64,000 nucleotides of DNA from an uncultured Treponema sp. (GCA_947166355.1 CAMVDX010000004.1:1-64000), one strand, 5' to 3'. Positions 34,251-43,600 are shown, counted from the stretch's first letter. Program-made: numbers and translations. The notes: generated by a model from the sequence alone, not told the origin.

Positions 34251-35467
34251 TCAGCCTCTAAAACCGCAAGACTTTCTATATGACTCGTATTCGGATAAAA
34301 ATCCAGAAGATAAATCTGTTTTAAAACATAGCCTGCAGAAATCAGGCGGGCGCAGTCTCTGGCATGAGTTGCGGGATCACAGGAAAGTGAAAGAATCAGC
34401 GGGATTTTTGATTTACAGAGCCATTCGCAGACTTCCTTTTCCATTCCGCTTCTTGGAGGGTCAATTGTACAGGCATCAAAAGCAGGAAGTGAAGCTGCGC
34501 AATTCTTTACAAAATTTGCTCCGCTAAGGCCATAGCTTATGTGATTCTTTCCTGCAAGATTCTGTTCTGCATAAACCAGAGCATCCCTGTTATGTTCTAC
34601 AATAACAACATTCTCATATTTTTCAGTTAAAAATGCAGAAATAGAACCGCAGCCTGCATACATATCAAGAATATTTTTTCCGCCCGGCAAAAGCTCAGTT
34701 ATAAGACGGCAGACCTTTTCAAAAACAAAAAGATTAGACTGAAAAAAGCCCCGTACATCAAAAGAAAGCTTATGACCGCCAAGATTAACTGTCATTGTAT
34801 TTTCAGGTGAAGCAACGGTACCAGAAAAATAGTGATTTTCCTTAATTTTCAATTTTTTATTTTTTTGACCACCGCCGGTAATTTTTGTCTTTTGAGAAGC
34901 TTCATTTTTTTCTTCAAAAGTGATTTTTAATTCTTCATCAGAAAAAGAACTGCCAAAAAGATGACTTCTTCCGGCGGGTCTTAAACAGCTTTGTTGTGCC
35001 GTAGATTTAAGATATTCATTAACCTTTGATTCTGCACAAAGACATTCTTCGATTGGAATTACGACATTTGATTTTCTCTGCGAAAGACCGCCGTCATTTA
35101 ACTGAAATCGAGCGCGATAATTAAAATCCGGTCCAGAAATTATCTGAGTTTTAGAAGTAATATCAATTCCATTCTGCCGGAATATATCCTTTAGAATTGA
35201 ACTTCTGAGTTCCTTTTGAAACTCAGGTTTAATATGCATCATATTGCAGCCGCCGCATTTTCCATAATAACGGCACGCAGGTTCCACTCGATAAGGTGAA
35301 GGAGATATTATAGATTTGATTTCGGCATTATCATAATCTTTCTTTTCTTCAGTTATTTGAATATCAAGAGTTTCACCAGGAATGGCATAAGGGATGAAAA
35401 CATTTTTTCCATTAATTTTTCCTAAACTTTTTCCCCCGAAAACCATTTTATCTGTTATAATAGTCAT
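34247..35467 (-). CDS. TRAM-domain 23S rRNA (uracil-C5)-methyltransferase
   Basis: This 406-residue enzyme of the RlmD/RlmC/TrmA family has an N-terminal TRAM domain, an iron-sulfur motif (CRYYGKCGGCNMMHI), the SAM fold (ILDMYAGCGSISAFL), the substrate-site DPPRSGM and the catalytic Cys in LSLSCDPATHARD. I cannot tell which uracil is modified. The promoter TTGTAT-17-TAAAAT ends 6 nt before the ATG, so it appears leaderless. Confidence 0.93.
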   Translation of the reverse strand: MTIITDKMVFGGKSLGKINGKNVFIPYAIPGETLDIQITEEKKDYDNAEIKSIISPSPYRVEPACRYYGKCGGCNMMHIKPEFQKELRSSILKDIFRQNGIDITSKTQIISGPDFNYRARFQLNDGGLSQRKSNVVIPIEECLCAESKVNEYLKSTAQQSCLRPAGRSHLFGSSFSDEELKITFEEKNEASQKTKITGGGQKNKKLKIKENHYFSGTVASPENTMTVNLGGHKLSFDVRGFFQSNLFVFEKVCRLITELLPGGKNILDMYAGCGSISAFLTEKYENVVIVEHNRDALVYAEQNLAGKNHISYGLSGANFVKNCAASLPAFDACTIDPPRSGMEKEVCEWLCKSKIPLILSLSCDPATHARDCARLISAGYVLKQIYLLDFYPNTSHIESLAVLEAD

Positions 35468-35473
35468 AACAAT

Positions 35474-35502
35474 ATTTTAACATTTGTAATTGATTTATAC
35501 AA
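35474..35502 (-). promoter_or_regulatory. Promoter of the methyltransferase/propeller operon
   Basis: On the minus strand TTGTAT (complement of 35497-35502), a 17-nt spacer and TAAAAT (complement of 35474-35479), 6 nt before the ATG at 35467. No ribosome binding site lies between. Confidence 0.65.
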
Positions 35503-35554
35503 ATATATAAAAAGGATAATGAAAACTATAATTTACTGAATGTTTAATTTTGCG

Positions 35555-35662
35555 AAACGCGAACGGAGAAAAACATAAACTGCATTGCCAGGTGCGAGCG
35601 AAGCGAGTCAATGTTCCACTTCCTGGCACCCGCAGTTTATGTTTATTCGCAGTGGGAGTGTA
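35555..35662. repeat. Structured inverted repeat, possible distant family 4 member
   Basis: AAACATAAACTGC (35571-35583) pairs with GCAGTTTATGTTT (35632-35644). CCAGG pairs with CCTGG inside, and GCGAGCGAAGCGAG forms the tip region. The outer flanks are GCGAACGGAG and AGTGGGAGTG. Confidence 0.6.
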
Positions 35663-35707
35663 GCAAATTATGACTTGTTGTTTTTTTATAGTTTACAGGA
35701 GACGAAA

Positions 35708-36649
35708 ATGCAGATGAAAAGTTTTATGATGAAAATGGATGACGGTTATGAGCTCTGCCTTAACCGCTGGCAGCCAGATTCAGATGATGAAATTAAAGGA
35801 GTAATTCAGCTTCACCATGGACTTGCTGAACACTCTTTAAGATATGACAGATTCGGTTCTGTTTTAGCAGAACAGGGCTATGTTTTAAATGCCTATGATA
35901 TGAGAGGACATGGCCGCACCGCTGAAAACGCAGATAAAAACGGTACCGGTGTTTTTGGTAAGCTTGCAGATAAAAAAGGCTTTGACCGCGCTGTATTAGA
36001 CCTTAAAGCCGTAACTGATAATCTAAAACAGGATTTTCCTGGAAAAAAGACAATTCTTCTTGGCCATTCCTTCGGTTCCTTTGTTGCACAGGGCTTTATT
36101 GAAAACTATGGCAATGAAATTGACGGCTGTATTTTATGCGGAACAGCAGGACCGCGCCGTGCCCTTACAGGCTTTGGTTCAATTCTGACACACATTATTA
36201 CATTCTTCCGCGGAAAAAACGCAATTGTACCGCTTCTTGCAAATCTTTCATTCTCGGGCTATAACTCAAGAATTCCAAATCCAAGAACTGAATTTGACTG
36301 GCTTTCTGCAAATGAATTGAATGTAGATATGTATAAGATGGATAACTGGTGTGGAATACCTCTTACAGCTTCCTTCTTCTGCAGCATGGTAGAAGGCCTG
36401 AATAAAATTCATAAAAGCAGCAATATCAAAAAGATTCCGGTAACACTTCCGGTATTCTTTATCTACGGAAGTGAAGACCCTGTTGGCTCTTACGGAAAAA
36501 CAGTCAAAGCACTTGCAGACATCTACAAAAATAACGGCCTCAAGAGTGTAGAGCTCAAAGAATACCCGGGAGACCGCCACGAAATCCTGAACGAAAACGA
36601 CAAGGAACAGGTGGAAAATGATATTATTAATTGGATAAGTAAAGTATAA
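35708..36649 (+). CDS. Lysophospholipase/monoglyceride-lipase-like alpha/beta hydrolase
   Basis: The product is 313 residues. The serine hydrolase triad is visible: Ser in GHSFGSF, Asp in GSEDPVG and His in GDRHEIL. QLHHGLAEHSLRYDRF and YDMRGHGRTAE are Hydrolase_4 landmarks. AGGAGA 6 nt upstream supports the ATG at 35708; a longer frame from 35585 runs through a palindromic repeat and is rejected. No signal peptide is seen. It probably cleaves lipid esters in the cytoplasm. Confidence 0.9.
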   Translation: MQMKSFMMKMDDGYELCLNRWQPDSDDEIKGVIQLHHGLAEHSLRYDRFGSVLAEQGYVLNAYDMRGHGRTAENADKNGTGVFGKLADKKGFDRAVLDLKAVTDNLKQDFPGKKTILLGHSFGSFVAQGFIENYGNEIDGCILCGTAGPRRALTGFGSILTHIITFFRGKNAIVPLLANLSFSGYNSRIPNPRTEFDWLSANELNVDMYKMDNWCGIPLTASFFCSMVEGLNKIHKSSNIKKIPVTLPVFFIYGSEDPVGSYGKTVKALADIYKNNGLKSVELKEYPGDRHEILNENDKEQVENDIINWISKV

Positions 36650-36683
36650 AAATACTTAGTAATCCGATTTTTTAAAGATATAA

Positions 36684-36834
36684 GTAATTTTGGCGCGAGG
36701 GAGCGGGGCGTGGTACAAAAACACTCTTTTTGTGGCTGCCGCGTAAGCGGCAGGTGTAATAGTTTCTATACCACAAAAAGCGTGTACCGCATTATTGCGC
36801 GGTTTTGTACCACGAAGCCGCGACCGGGAGCCAT
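36684..36834 (-). repeat. 150-bp structured element, family 4, copy B
   Basis: This is an inverted copy of the element at 12836-12986, nearly identical. The outer stem GTGGTACAAAA/TTTTGTACCAC is unchanged. The apical hairpin has loop TTAC in place of TTCC, and GCGC-AATAAT-GCGG replaces the side hairpin's last base. It lies between the hydrolase and pcnB genes. Confidence 0.85.
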
Positions 36835-36857
36835 GTTTACAATAAGTATTACAATAC

Positions 36858-36887
36858 TTGACTATTAATCAAAAATAACAATAATAT
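36858..36887 (+). promoter_or_regulatory. Promoter of the nucleotidyltransferase gene
   Basis: TTGACT (36858-36863), an 18-nt spacer and TAATAT (36882-36887); a second TATAAT lies at 36889-36894. The GTG start codon is at 36896, so the mRNA should have almost no leader. Confidence 0.6.
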
Positions 36888-36895
36888 CTATAATT

Positions 36896-38128
36896 GTGTT
36901 ATTTAGATATGGTACCGATGGTTACGGACGCCCTGTAAAAAAGGCTGTCGTTTATACGCAAACGGAACATCTGATATCAAACAAGAATATAGATCCTGAT
37001 GCCCTGCAGATTATTAACAGACTTCGCGATGCAGGTTTTACCGCTTATATTGTTGGTGGCGCCGTCAGGGATTTAATTGTTGGAAACAAACCAAAAGATT
37101 TTGATATTGTCACCGATGCCACACCATCTAAGATAAAAAGAATATTCAGAAATTCTCGCATAATAGGACGCAGATTCCGGCTCGTTCATGTTGTATTTGG
37201 TTCAAAAATATTTGAAGTAAGTACATTCCGCTCAAATGCCGAAGGCTCGGTAGGAAACGATTTTGGAACAATTGAAGAAGATGTATTGCGCCGCGACTTT
37301 ACCATGAATGCACTTTATTATGACCCGATTCAGCAGCATGTAATTGATTATGTAGGCGGAATGCGCGACATCAAAAAGCATGTTCTTCGCCCTGTAATTC
37401 CTCTGGACAGAATTTTTGTTGAAGATCCAGTACGAATGCTGCGTGCAATAAAATATTCTGCAACAACACATGCAAAAATGCCTCATTCTCTGCGCCATAA
37501 AATCAGAACTTCTGCCGGACTTTTATCACAGGTTTCTCCATCACGCCTTACAGAAGAGCTTTTGAAAATCATAAATAACTGCAGTGCCTGTGAAATTGTT
37601 CAGGAAGCACTTGATACAGACCTTTATATTTATCTTCAGCCTGCGGCAACTTCTCTTATTTACGATAGTCGTGAATACGAAAAAAAATACATGGAAAGCT
37701 TTAAAAAGCTTGGTGCCTTAAATACTATAGAACCTGATGCAAGACTCGGAAAAAAACTTGTTTATCTTATAAAAGATTTTATTGGAACTCTTACAGACTG
37801 GCAAAAGGAAACTGCTGATAAATATTCATATACAGAACTCTATGCAAAAACCTGGTCTGAATGCCGTAATTTTGTACTTCCAATGAATCCTGTGCGTAAG
37901 GAACTTGAATATGCCGTAAAAGCATCTCTTGCTGAATTCGGAGTAAAGCCGCATCAGACTGCACAGAAAAAACAGAAGACTGAGCAGCCTCAGAGTCAGA
38001 AAGGTGAAAAGACCTCGGAAAATCCAAATATCAATAAAAAATCCGGCGGAACAAAAAAATCTAAATCTAAGGCAAAAAATAAGAACTCCGGAAAGAAAGA
38101 AAATACTAAGCCTGCTCAAAAGGCATAA
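36896..38128 (+). CDS. pcnB: Poly(A) polymerase / CCA-adding nucleotidyltransferase
   Basis: The protein has 410 residues. The class II nucleotidyltransferase head is clear: AYIVGGAVRDLIVGNKPKDF (G-G-x-VRD and the D-x-D pair in DFDIVTDA), RRDFTMNALYYDP and VEDPVRMLRAIKYSA. The C-terminal about 60 residues are Lys-rich low complexity, as in PcnB-type polymerases. The start is a GTG at 36896; no better in-frame start is seen. Whether it adds poly(A) or CCA cannot be settled from sequence. Confidence 0.88.
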   Translation: MLFRYGTDGYGRPVKKAVVYTQTEHLISNKNIDPDALQIINRLRDAGFTAYIVGGAVRDLIVGNKPKDFDIVTDATPSKIKRIFRNSRIIGRRFRLVHVVFGSKIFEVSTFRSNAEGSVGNDFGTIEEDVLRRDFTMNALYYDPIQQHVIDYVGGMRDIKKHVLRPVIPLDRIFVEDPVRMLRAIKYSATTHAKMPHSLRHKIRTSAGLLSQVSPSRLTEELLKIINNCSACEIVQEALDTDLYIYLQPAATSLIYDSREYEKKYMESFKKLGALNTIEPDARLGKKLVYLIKDFIGTLTDWQKETADKYSYTELYAKTWSECRNFVLPMNPVRKELEYAVKASLAEFGVKPHQTAQKKQKTEQPQSQKGEKTSENPNINKKSGGTKKSKSKAKNKNSGKKENTKPAQKA

Positions 38129-38134
38129 TTTTAT

Positions 38135-38266
38135 TAAAAAGGGGGCTGTCCAAAAAGTCTTGTCATGCTGAACTTGTTTCAGCATCTACACTACATCTAG
38201 TATTATAGATTCCGAAACAAGTTCGGAATGACACTAGGATGTAAACTTATTGGACATTCCCTTTTT
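38135..38266. terminator. Bidirectional terminator with a family 5 repeat in its loop
   Basis: AAAAAGGGGGCTGTCCAA faces TTGGACATTCCCTTTTT at 38249-38265. The intervening 76 nt (38159-38234) is a family 5 hairpin (GTCATGCTGAACTTGTTTCA with its imperfect complement). It separates convergent genes and has T runs on both strands. Confidence 0.7.
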
Positions 38267-39155
38267 ATTTCATGCTGGCAGGCTTTGAAATCTTATCTAT
38301 AACTATGCTTACTTCTTCTATCAGAATGCCGGTAAAAGATTCAATTTTGTCAATAATATACTGCTGGAGTCTGTGTACCTTACCGGTAAGTTGAGTACCA
38401 AAAGGAACATCTATAGTTACAATGAGACGATAACCCCGGTTATCTGTTTTTATTGTAATTTTTTTTATTTTTACTTCAGGATCACATTCGTTTACGCAAT
38501 GCATTACCATTTGTGTGATTGCAGCTTCTGAAATTTCTATACGGCCTTTTTTTGAGAACTCAGGCTGTACAATAGATTTTTCAATCATCTTTCCTGTGAG
38601 ATTTTTTCCTGCTTTTGAAAAGAGCTTGCTTTTATTAAAAAAGTCGCGCATTGAAGCTGAGAAAATCTGGGGATATTTCTTTTTTACTTCAATCGATGGA
38701 ACAGGAATAACATGTTTTCCTTCTACCTGACGTGATTTTATAGCCTTATCAATTTCTTCTTTTGTAGCAATTTCTTCGATGTGTATGATTTTTTGAGGCT
38801 GAGGAAGCTGAAGTCGCATTGCAATCTTCATTACCATTTTTTCTGATGTGCCAAGTAAAAGAATTTTTTTAATATGAGTCTTTCGCAGTACACGAGCCAC
38901 AGAATCTCTGTGTTCCTTATCATCAAAAAGGGCAACACGAACAGCTCCCATATATGTTTTTTCTCGTTTTGCAGAACGGCCGGCAACAATCTTTTCATCC
39001 TGAATTAATAGACCGTCATCGATAATTGCATGAATACCGTATTGTTCGGCAAGCAGCTTAGAACGAAATGATTTACCTGTTCCGCTTTCACCGACAAGCG
39101 CATAAACCTGAACGTGTTTGAAAATATTAAAAATGTCAGAAAGCTTTTTACCCAT
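38265..39155 (-). CDS. P-loop protein with a C-terminal Asp23/Gls24-like domain
   Basis: The protein has 296 residues. Near the N-terminus ALVGESGTGKSFRSKLLAEQ is a Walker A motif. The C-terminal ~100 residues (RIEISEAAITQMVMHCV, then RGYRLIVTIDVPFG and IEEVSIVIDKI) resemble Asp23/Gls24 alkaline-shock domains. Such domains are usually free-standing, so the fusion is notable. The bound nucleotide and partner are unknown. A promoter TTGTGA-17-TATAAT ends 8 nt upstream of the ATG. Confidence 0.7.
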   Translation of the reverse strand: MGKKLSDIFNIFKHVQVYALVGESGTGKSFRSKLLAEQYGIHAIIDDGLLIQDEKIVAGRSAKREKTYMGAVRVALFDDKEHRDSVARVLRKTHIKKILLLGTSEKMVMKIAMRLQLPQPQKIIHIEEIATKEEIDKAIKSRQVEGKHVIPVPSIEVKKKYPQIFSASMRDFFNKSKLFSKAGKNLTGKMIEKSIVQPEFSKKGRIEISEAAITQMVMHCVNECDPEVKIKKITIKTDNRGYRLIVTIDVPFGTQLTGKVHRLQQYIIDKIESFTGILIEEVSIVIDKISKPASMK

Positions 39156-39163
39156 ACAGTTTT

Positions 39164-39192
39164 ATTATAAACCAGGATTTTCAATTTCACAA
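39164..39192 (-). promoter_or_regulatory. Promoter of the P-loop gene, inside the 3' end of the neighbour
   Basis: On the minus strand TTGTGA (complement of 39187-39192), a 17-nt spacer and TATAAT (complement of 39164-39169), 8 nt before the ATG at 39155 and overlapping the last codons of the pseudouridine synthase gene. Confidence 0.55.
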
Positions 39193-40205
39193 TAATGTAA
39201 TTGTTCAATAAAGTCAGAAGAAAGCCCTATTTTAATAACCGGAGGCAGCGAAAGGGGATTATTTTCAGGAAATTCAAGTTCAAAAGCCTGAAGATAAAAC
39301 TCTCTTGTTGCTTTTATGGGATAAGCACCATAAGCTGTATCACCCAAAAGAGGATGATTATGAATTGAACTTTGTGCACGAATCTGATGTTTTCTTCCGG
39401 TTTTTATCGAATATTCTGCAAAAGTAACAGCCTGACCCTTATAGTTTCCATACGCAAGAGGCTTTACATAGGTTTGCGCTTCAAGGCCGTTTTGATCCTG
39501 TTTTACTGTGTGAAATGAAGCTGAAACTTTTGAAGTTGTGCTTTTATTATCTATTCCATTTTCTTGTGAGTCTGAAAGTCTGTCACACCATTGTTCGGCA
39601 TTTTGTATATGTCCAATTGCAATTGCGTAATATTTTTTATGAATTGTATGATTTTTAATTCCTTCAGAAAACCATCTGGCTCCTTTTATACTCAAGGAAA
39701 AAACTATAAGTCCTGTTGTAAGGCGGTCGAGCCTGTGAAGAGGGCCTGGTCTGAAAGAAAGAGAATTTAAAGCTCCGTTTTTTTTGGAATTTTTTACATG
39801 ATTTTCATAATAAGAAATTACATCATGATATAATCCGTCTTTTTCACCGTGTACTGTACGATTATAGGGTTTATCCAGAATCAAAAGATGTTCATTTTTA
39901 AATACAATATTTAAGGCAGATTTTTCAGGAGCTTGTACAGCTGTTGAAGTAGTAAAGCTTGCGGATTGAGCTTCTGAGGTTTTTAACGTTTTTTCTTCTT
40001 CCAATAGAAATGAAGCAATTGAAATTATGTCTCCCTGAGTAATATGGACTTCGGGTTTTGTTTTTTTATGATTTAGCTTTACGAGTCCTTTTCGAATGAG
40101 TTTGTAAATTTCTGGCAGGCTTTTTTCTTCAAGAAAGATTCTGACAATTCTGTCAAAACGTCTTCCTTCATCATCTTTTCCTGTCGTAAAATCTTTAAAA
40201 TCCAT
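39165..40205 (-). CDS. RluA/RluD-family pseudouridine synthase
   Basis: The product is 346 residues from the ATG at 40205. An S4 domain (RFDRIVRIFLEEKSLPEIYK, then LIRKGLVKLNHKK) is followed by the catalytic domain with HRLDRLTTGLIVF, in which the Asp attacks uridine, and KTGRKHQIRAQ. It converts uridines in rRNA to pseudouridine. The position is not predictable. A longer start at 40277 runs into a repeat and lacks a signal. Confidence 0.92.
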   Translation of the reverse strand: MDFKDFTTGKDDEGRRFDRIVRIFLEEKSLPEIYKLIRKGLVKLNHKKTKPEVHITQGDIISIASFLLEEEKTLKTSEAQSASFTTSTAVQAPEKSALNIVFKNEHLLILDKPYNRTVHGEKDGLYHDVISYYENHVKNSKKNGALNSLSFRPGPLHRLDRLTTGLIVFSLSIKGARWFSEGIKNHTIHKKYYAIAIGHIQNAEQWCDRLSDSQENGIDNKSTTSKVSASFHTVKQDQNGLEAQTYVKPLAYGNYKGQAVTFAEYSIKTGRKHQIRAQSSIHNHPLLGDTAYGAYPIKATREFYLQAFELEFPENNPLSLPPVIKIGLSSDFIEQLHYCEIENPGL

Positions 40206-40229
40206 TATTAAAATCTTGAAGTGATGCCT

Positions 40230-40286
40230 GGTAGTGCAGATGTTGAAAAAGTTCAGCACGACAAGTTTTTTGGGCAATCCCTTTCT
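40230..40286. repeat. Half copy of the family 5 repeat
   Basis: Its reverse complement shares AAAGGG, CCCAAAAA, CTTGTCGTGCTGAACTT and CATCTGCAC with the 38140-38190 unit. Only one arm of the hairpin is present. The rest of 40287-40412 is AT-rich. Confidence 0.55.
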
Positions 40287-40412
40287 TAAATCCTGTATAA
40301 AAATCTGTAAAAAGCCTCATTTTGGCAGCTAAGTTATATTATATGTATTTTTTGAAAATCTACTAGTAAATTTGATGTTCTAATGTTACAATATAATAGT
40401 GGGATTTTTGTT

Positions 40413-40898
40413 ATGACACTTAGTTTTAGAGAACAATTCATACTTTTTTTACGTAACCCAATTTTTTTATCATGTATTTTTAGCTGGCTCGGTGCACAAT
40501 TTCTTAAAGCGGCAATTAAACTTATATATGGACGAATACATTCAATAGCAGAACTTCTGGAAGTAATGTTATGGCGAACCGGTGGAATGCCTTCCAGTCA
40601 TTCTGCACTTGTAACTTCTTTATGTGTTACCATTGCATATCGTCATGGTCTTGATTCAGATTTATTTGTTTTTGCACTTTGTTTTTACCTTGTTGTAATT
40701 AGAGATGCATTCGGGGTAAGGCGTTCAAGTGGTATTCAGGCAAGAAAAATCAATGAGCTTGGAAATGAACTTAAAGCTAAAGGAATTATTGAAGAATATA
40801 AACCTTTAAAAGAAGTTGATGGTCATACACCAATGGAAGTTTTATGTGGTTGTCTTCTTGGATTTTTTGTAGGACTTTCATTTTCATTATTATATTAA
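40413..40898 (+). CDS. DUF212/YuiD-type divergent PAP2 membrane protein
   Basis: The product is 161 residues. The GGMPSSHSALVTSL and DAFGVRRSSGIQA motifs and the C-terminal DGHTPMEVLCGC belong to the divergent PAP2 family. It has about four hydrophobic helices. A TATAAT at 40392-40397 lies just before the ATG at 40413, so I prefer this start to 40383. The family's substrate is unknown. It is the first gene before the second Rnf-like cluster, 3 nt ahead of the next gene. Confidence 0.8.
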   Translation: MTLSFREQFILFLRNPIFLSCIFSWLGAQFLKAAIKLIYGRIHSIAELLEVMLWRTGGMPSSHSALVTSLCVTIAYRHGLDSDLFVFALCFYLVVIRDAFGVRRSSGIQARKINELGNELKAKGIIEEYKPLKEVDGHTPMEVLCGCLLGFFVGLSFSLLY

Positions 40899-40901
40899 TT
40901 T

Positions 40902-42299
40902 ATGAATAAGTATGTAAAAATTGCTTCACCGGTTCTAGTCATTATTTCACTTATACTCATTCTTCTGCTCAAATCAATTCCTTCTGGAAAACTCTGGAAA
41001 AATTATTCAGTTCTTTATGTACAGAAAGATTGTGAGGATTCACTTGTTATTTCTGCTTTAGAAAAAGCTGGTATTAATAATGTAATATGTCTTTCAGGTC
41101 AATTTCTTCCGGCTTTGTTTTCTGAGAATTCTGTAGAAGTTTCCATGCTGAGACTAAACTATGACAATCCTGATTTTTCGTATCTGCAAAAACGGAACGC
41201 CCTTTTTTATGATAAATCAGAAGCATACAGACTTTACTATATTCCTTCAGAACAAAAATCAAAGCTTACTGATGCAATACGAACTCTGGAAGCAGCTCAC
41301 ATTCAATGTGGAACCGATTCTGATTCAGCATATCCGTGGCTGTTGCCTTTAATTGTTTTTCTTCTTGCAGGTATGCTTTTTGTATTTGTTAAAAATAAAT
41401 TACCTTTTATCTGCGGAACTGTAATTCCACTGGTATTTATTTATTCAAATCCATTTTATCCGGTTGCACTTGCATCATGCCTTATAATTCTTTGTCTTTT
41501 CTTTATTGCTAATTTATGGAAAAGAAAGGGTAGTTTTGAAAAACTGATTAAACGTCCTGAAATCCTCATTATGCCGGCAGTTGCATTTATAAGCTGTTTT
41601 GCAGGCTCAATTAAAACAGGCTGTCTTTCTATAATCGCAATTATCGGAATATTAAGCTCTCTTATTTTTTGTTATTATACCGAAGATTTTTTTAGAAATA
41701 AAAAATCCTTTGTTCCTGTTTTTATAAGACCTGCAAAACGTATTTCAATTTTTGCCGGAAAAGCTTTTATTTCCATGACAACTGTATCTGTTTCAGCTTT
41801 ACTTCTTATTGCTGTTTTTATTCTTACATCTTCAGATTCTGTGCGTTCTCATATTTCAAAGCTTTTGCTTCCGGCTTCTACATCTAATATAAGTGATGAG
41901 CTTCCTCAATTTGAAGATTTTTACAGATGGAACTGGAACCTTAGAACTTATCCATATATCTCCATTAATGACGGAAAAGTTGGAATTAAAGATGGTGTAG
42001 AAACTGTCGATTTTATGCACTATAAGGAAAATGAACAGACAGGCATAATAGAGCTTTATGAAGAAGAATTGTCTTATAACGGAGAATTTAAAGAATCTGT
42101 TTATAATGATATTGATTCATTAAAATTTAATGCTGTCGAAAAGCTTATGAAATCTGAAGGTGATGATTTTTCAGCAGGCTTTACTGCAACTAATTCTTAT
42201 CATATAAATTTATTCGGCATAATTATGAGCTTTATATGTCTTTTCATATTACTTTTTATCTATTTTTCCATTATTATAAGAAAAGGTGTCAATAAATGA
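40902..42299 (+). CDS. Unrecognised membrane protein heading the second Rnf-like operon
   Basis: This 465-residue protein has one N-terminal helix (residues 7-26), an extracytoplasmic-looking segment of about 120 residues, a block of six to seven helices (about 147-310), another soluble segment of about 110 residues and a C-terminal helix (about 435-460). I recognise no family and no cofactor motif. It overlaps the rnfC-like gene by 4 nt (ATGA). Because no equivalent stands in the canonical rnf operon, it may be an accessory subunit of the divergent complex. Confidence 0.55.
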   Translation: MNKYVKIASPVLVIISLILILLLKSIPSGKLWKNYSVLYVQKDCEDSLVISALEKAGINNVICLSGQFLPALFSENSVEVSMLRLNYDNPDFSYLQKRNALFYDKSEAYRLYYIPSEQKSKLTDAIRTLEAAHIQCGTDSDSAYPWLLPLIVFLLAGMLFVFVKNKLPFICGTVIPLVFIYSNPFYPVALASCLIILCLFFIANLWKRKGSFEKLIKRPEILIMPAVAFISCFAGSIKTGCLSIIAIIGILSSLIFCYYTEDFFRNKKSFVPVFIRPAKRISIFAGKAFISMTTVSVSALLLIAVFILTSSDSVRSHISKLLLPASTSNISDELPQFEDFYRWNWNLRTYPYISINDGKVGIKDGVETVDFMHYKENEQTGIIELYEEELSYNGEFKESVYNDIDSLKFNAVEKLMKSEGDDFSAGFTATNSYHINLFGIIMSFICLFILLFIYFSIIIRKGVNK

Positions 42300-43600
42300 A
42301 ATCAAATAATCCTGTTGTTTCATCTGTAATAAAAGATTATACATATTCTCAAAGAGCCTTTCTTCCAAGAATTGTAACTGTTCCTCTTTCTCAGGAAGAT
42401 GGGGTAAGTTATAATTGTCTTGTAAATCCGGGTGATGTTGTAAAAGAAGGTTCTGTAATTGCCGTTTCAGAAGGCACAAAAAGCCTGATTAATATTCATT
42501 CTCCGCTACCTGGTACAGTTACAGAAATCTCTAAATGTTTTTCACCAGACGGAAAAAAAGATTCCAGTGTTAAAATAAAATTCCGCGGTTCTCTTTCTTA
42601 TCTTGGAAAAAAACATAATCAAAAAGATCTGGATTCTGTTTCAAAGAATTCTATAATTGATATTCTTGCAGATTTTGGAGTCATAAATACCTTCCGTACT
42701 GAACATCCTGAAAACCTCGGTGTTCAGATAAAATCAATTCTTGAAGGCAATGAACGTCGAAATCTCGTAGTACGTCTTTTTGATGAAGACCCTTACAGAA
42801 TTACAGATTCTCTTATGGCAAAATTTTTCTTTGATCAGATTGTGACTGGTGCTCGTTTTGCAGCTAAGGCAATTGAGGCAAAGGGTGTTGTTTTTGCAAT
42901 TGATAATCATTTTCATGACAAGGAACTTTTTAATAAAACTGAATATAATGATATCCGGGCACTTGAAATGAATATCAGGCGGTATCCTTGCGGAACTCCT
43001 AGAGAAATTGTTTCTTCGTTCGATCGCGGTTCATTAAAGCGCAGCTGTACATTTACACTTTCTAAAAAAGATTTATTCTGCGATGCTTCTACTATTTATG
43101 AAGTTTACAAGGCTGTTGCGCTTGGAATTCCTTCAATCGATAAATACGTTCATTTTTCAGGAGACTGCCTGAATGCTTCGTGTCTTCTTGAAGTAAAGCT
43201 TGGAACTACATTGCGTGATATAGTTTCTCAAATCGGCGGTTTTGCAAAAGAACCGGCTCTTGTTGTTGTAAACGGGCTTTTATGCGGGAACTCAGTACAC
43301 AGCCTTGATGTTCCGATTACTAAATACGTAAAATCAGTAGAATTCAGTTCAAAAAACCGTGTAATTGATGAACAGATTCATACCTGCATTAATTGCGGTA
43401 ACTGTCGTTCTGCGTGTCCTGTAAAACTTTCACCGGATATTCTTTATAATAATACTGTATATTTTAAGCGGCTTCCAGAAAATTTTGCAGCATCTTCTCT
43501 GGCATGTATTGAATGTGGGCTTTGCAATACTGTCTGTCCAGCAAGACTTCCACTTTGTCAGATTATAACTGTACTAAAGCATAATCTGACCGAACAGTAG
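42296..43600 (+). CDS. RnfC-like protein that has lost the nucleotide-binding motif
   Basis: The 434 residues align with RnfC from the N-terminal sandwich domain (IHSPLPGTVTEI) to the two iron-sulfur motifs (CINCGNCRSACPVKL and CIECGLCNTVCPARL), which are intact. Where the canonical protein has GIVGMGGASFPAHVKL, this one reads DFGVINTFRTEHPENLG, so the GxGG and FP signature for NADH/FMN is gone. The following (A)ECEPYLTCDE motif is reduced to DEDPYRITDS. It probably carries electrons through Fe-S clusters or only keeps them for structure. Confidence 0.85.
   Translation: MKSNNPVVSSVIKDYTYSQRAFLPRIVTVPLSQEDGVSYNCLVNPGDVVKEGSVIAVSEGTKSLINIHSPLPGTVTEISKCFSPDGKKDSSVKIKFRGSLSYLGKKHNQKDLDSVSKNSIIDILADFGVINTFRTEHPENLGVQIKSILEGNERRNLVVRLFDEDPYRITDSLMAKFFFDQIVTGARFAAKAIEAKGVVFAIDNHFHDKELFNKTEYNDIRALEMNIRRYPCGTPREIVSSFDRGSLKRSCTFTLSKKDLFCDASTIYEVYKAVALGIPSIDKYVHFSGDCLNASCLLEVKLGTTLRDIVSQIGGFAKEPALVVVNGLLCGNSVHSLDVPITKYVKSVEFSSKNRVIDEQIHTCINCGNCRSACPVKLSPDILYNNTVYFKRLPENFAASSLACIECGLCNTVCPARLPLCQIITVLKHNLTEQ

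Noticed and set aside
35585..35707. A longer start for the alpha/beta hydrolase
   Set aside because: The frame runs through a palindromic repeat, and the ribosome binding site points to the ATG at 35708.
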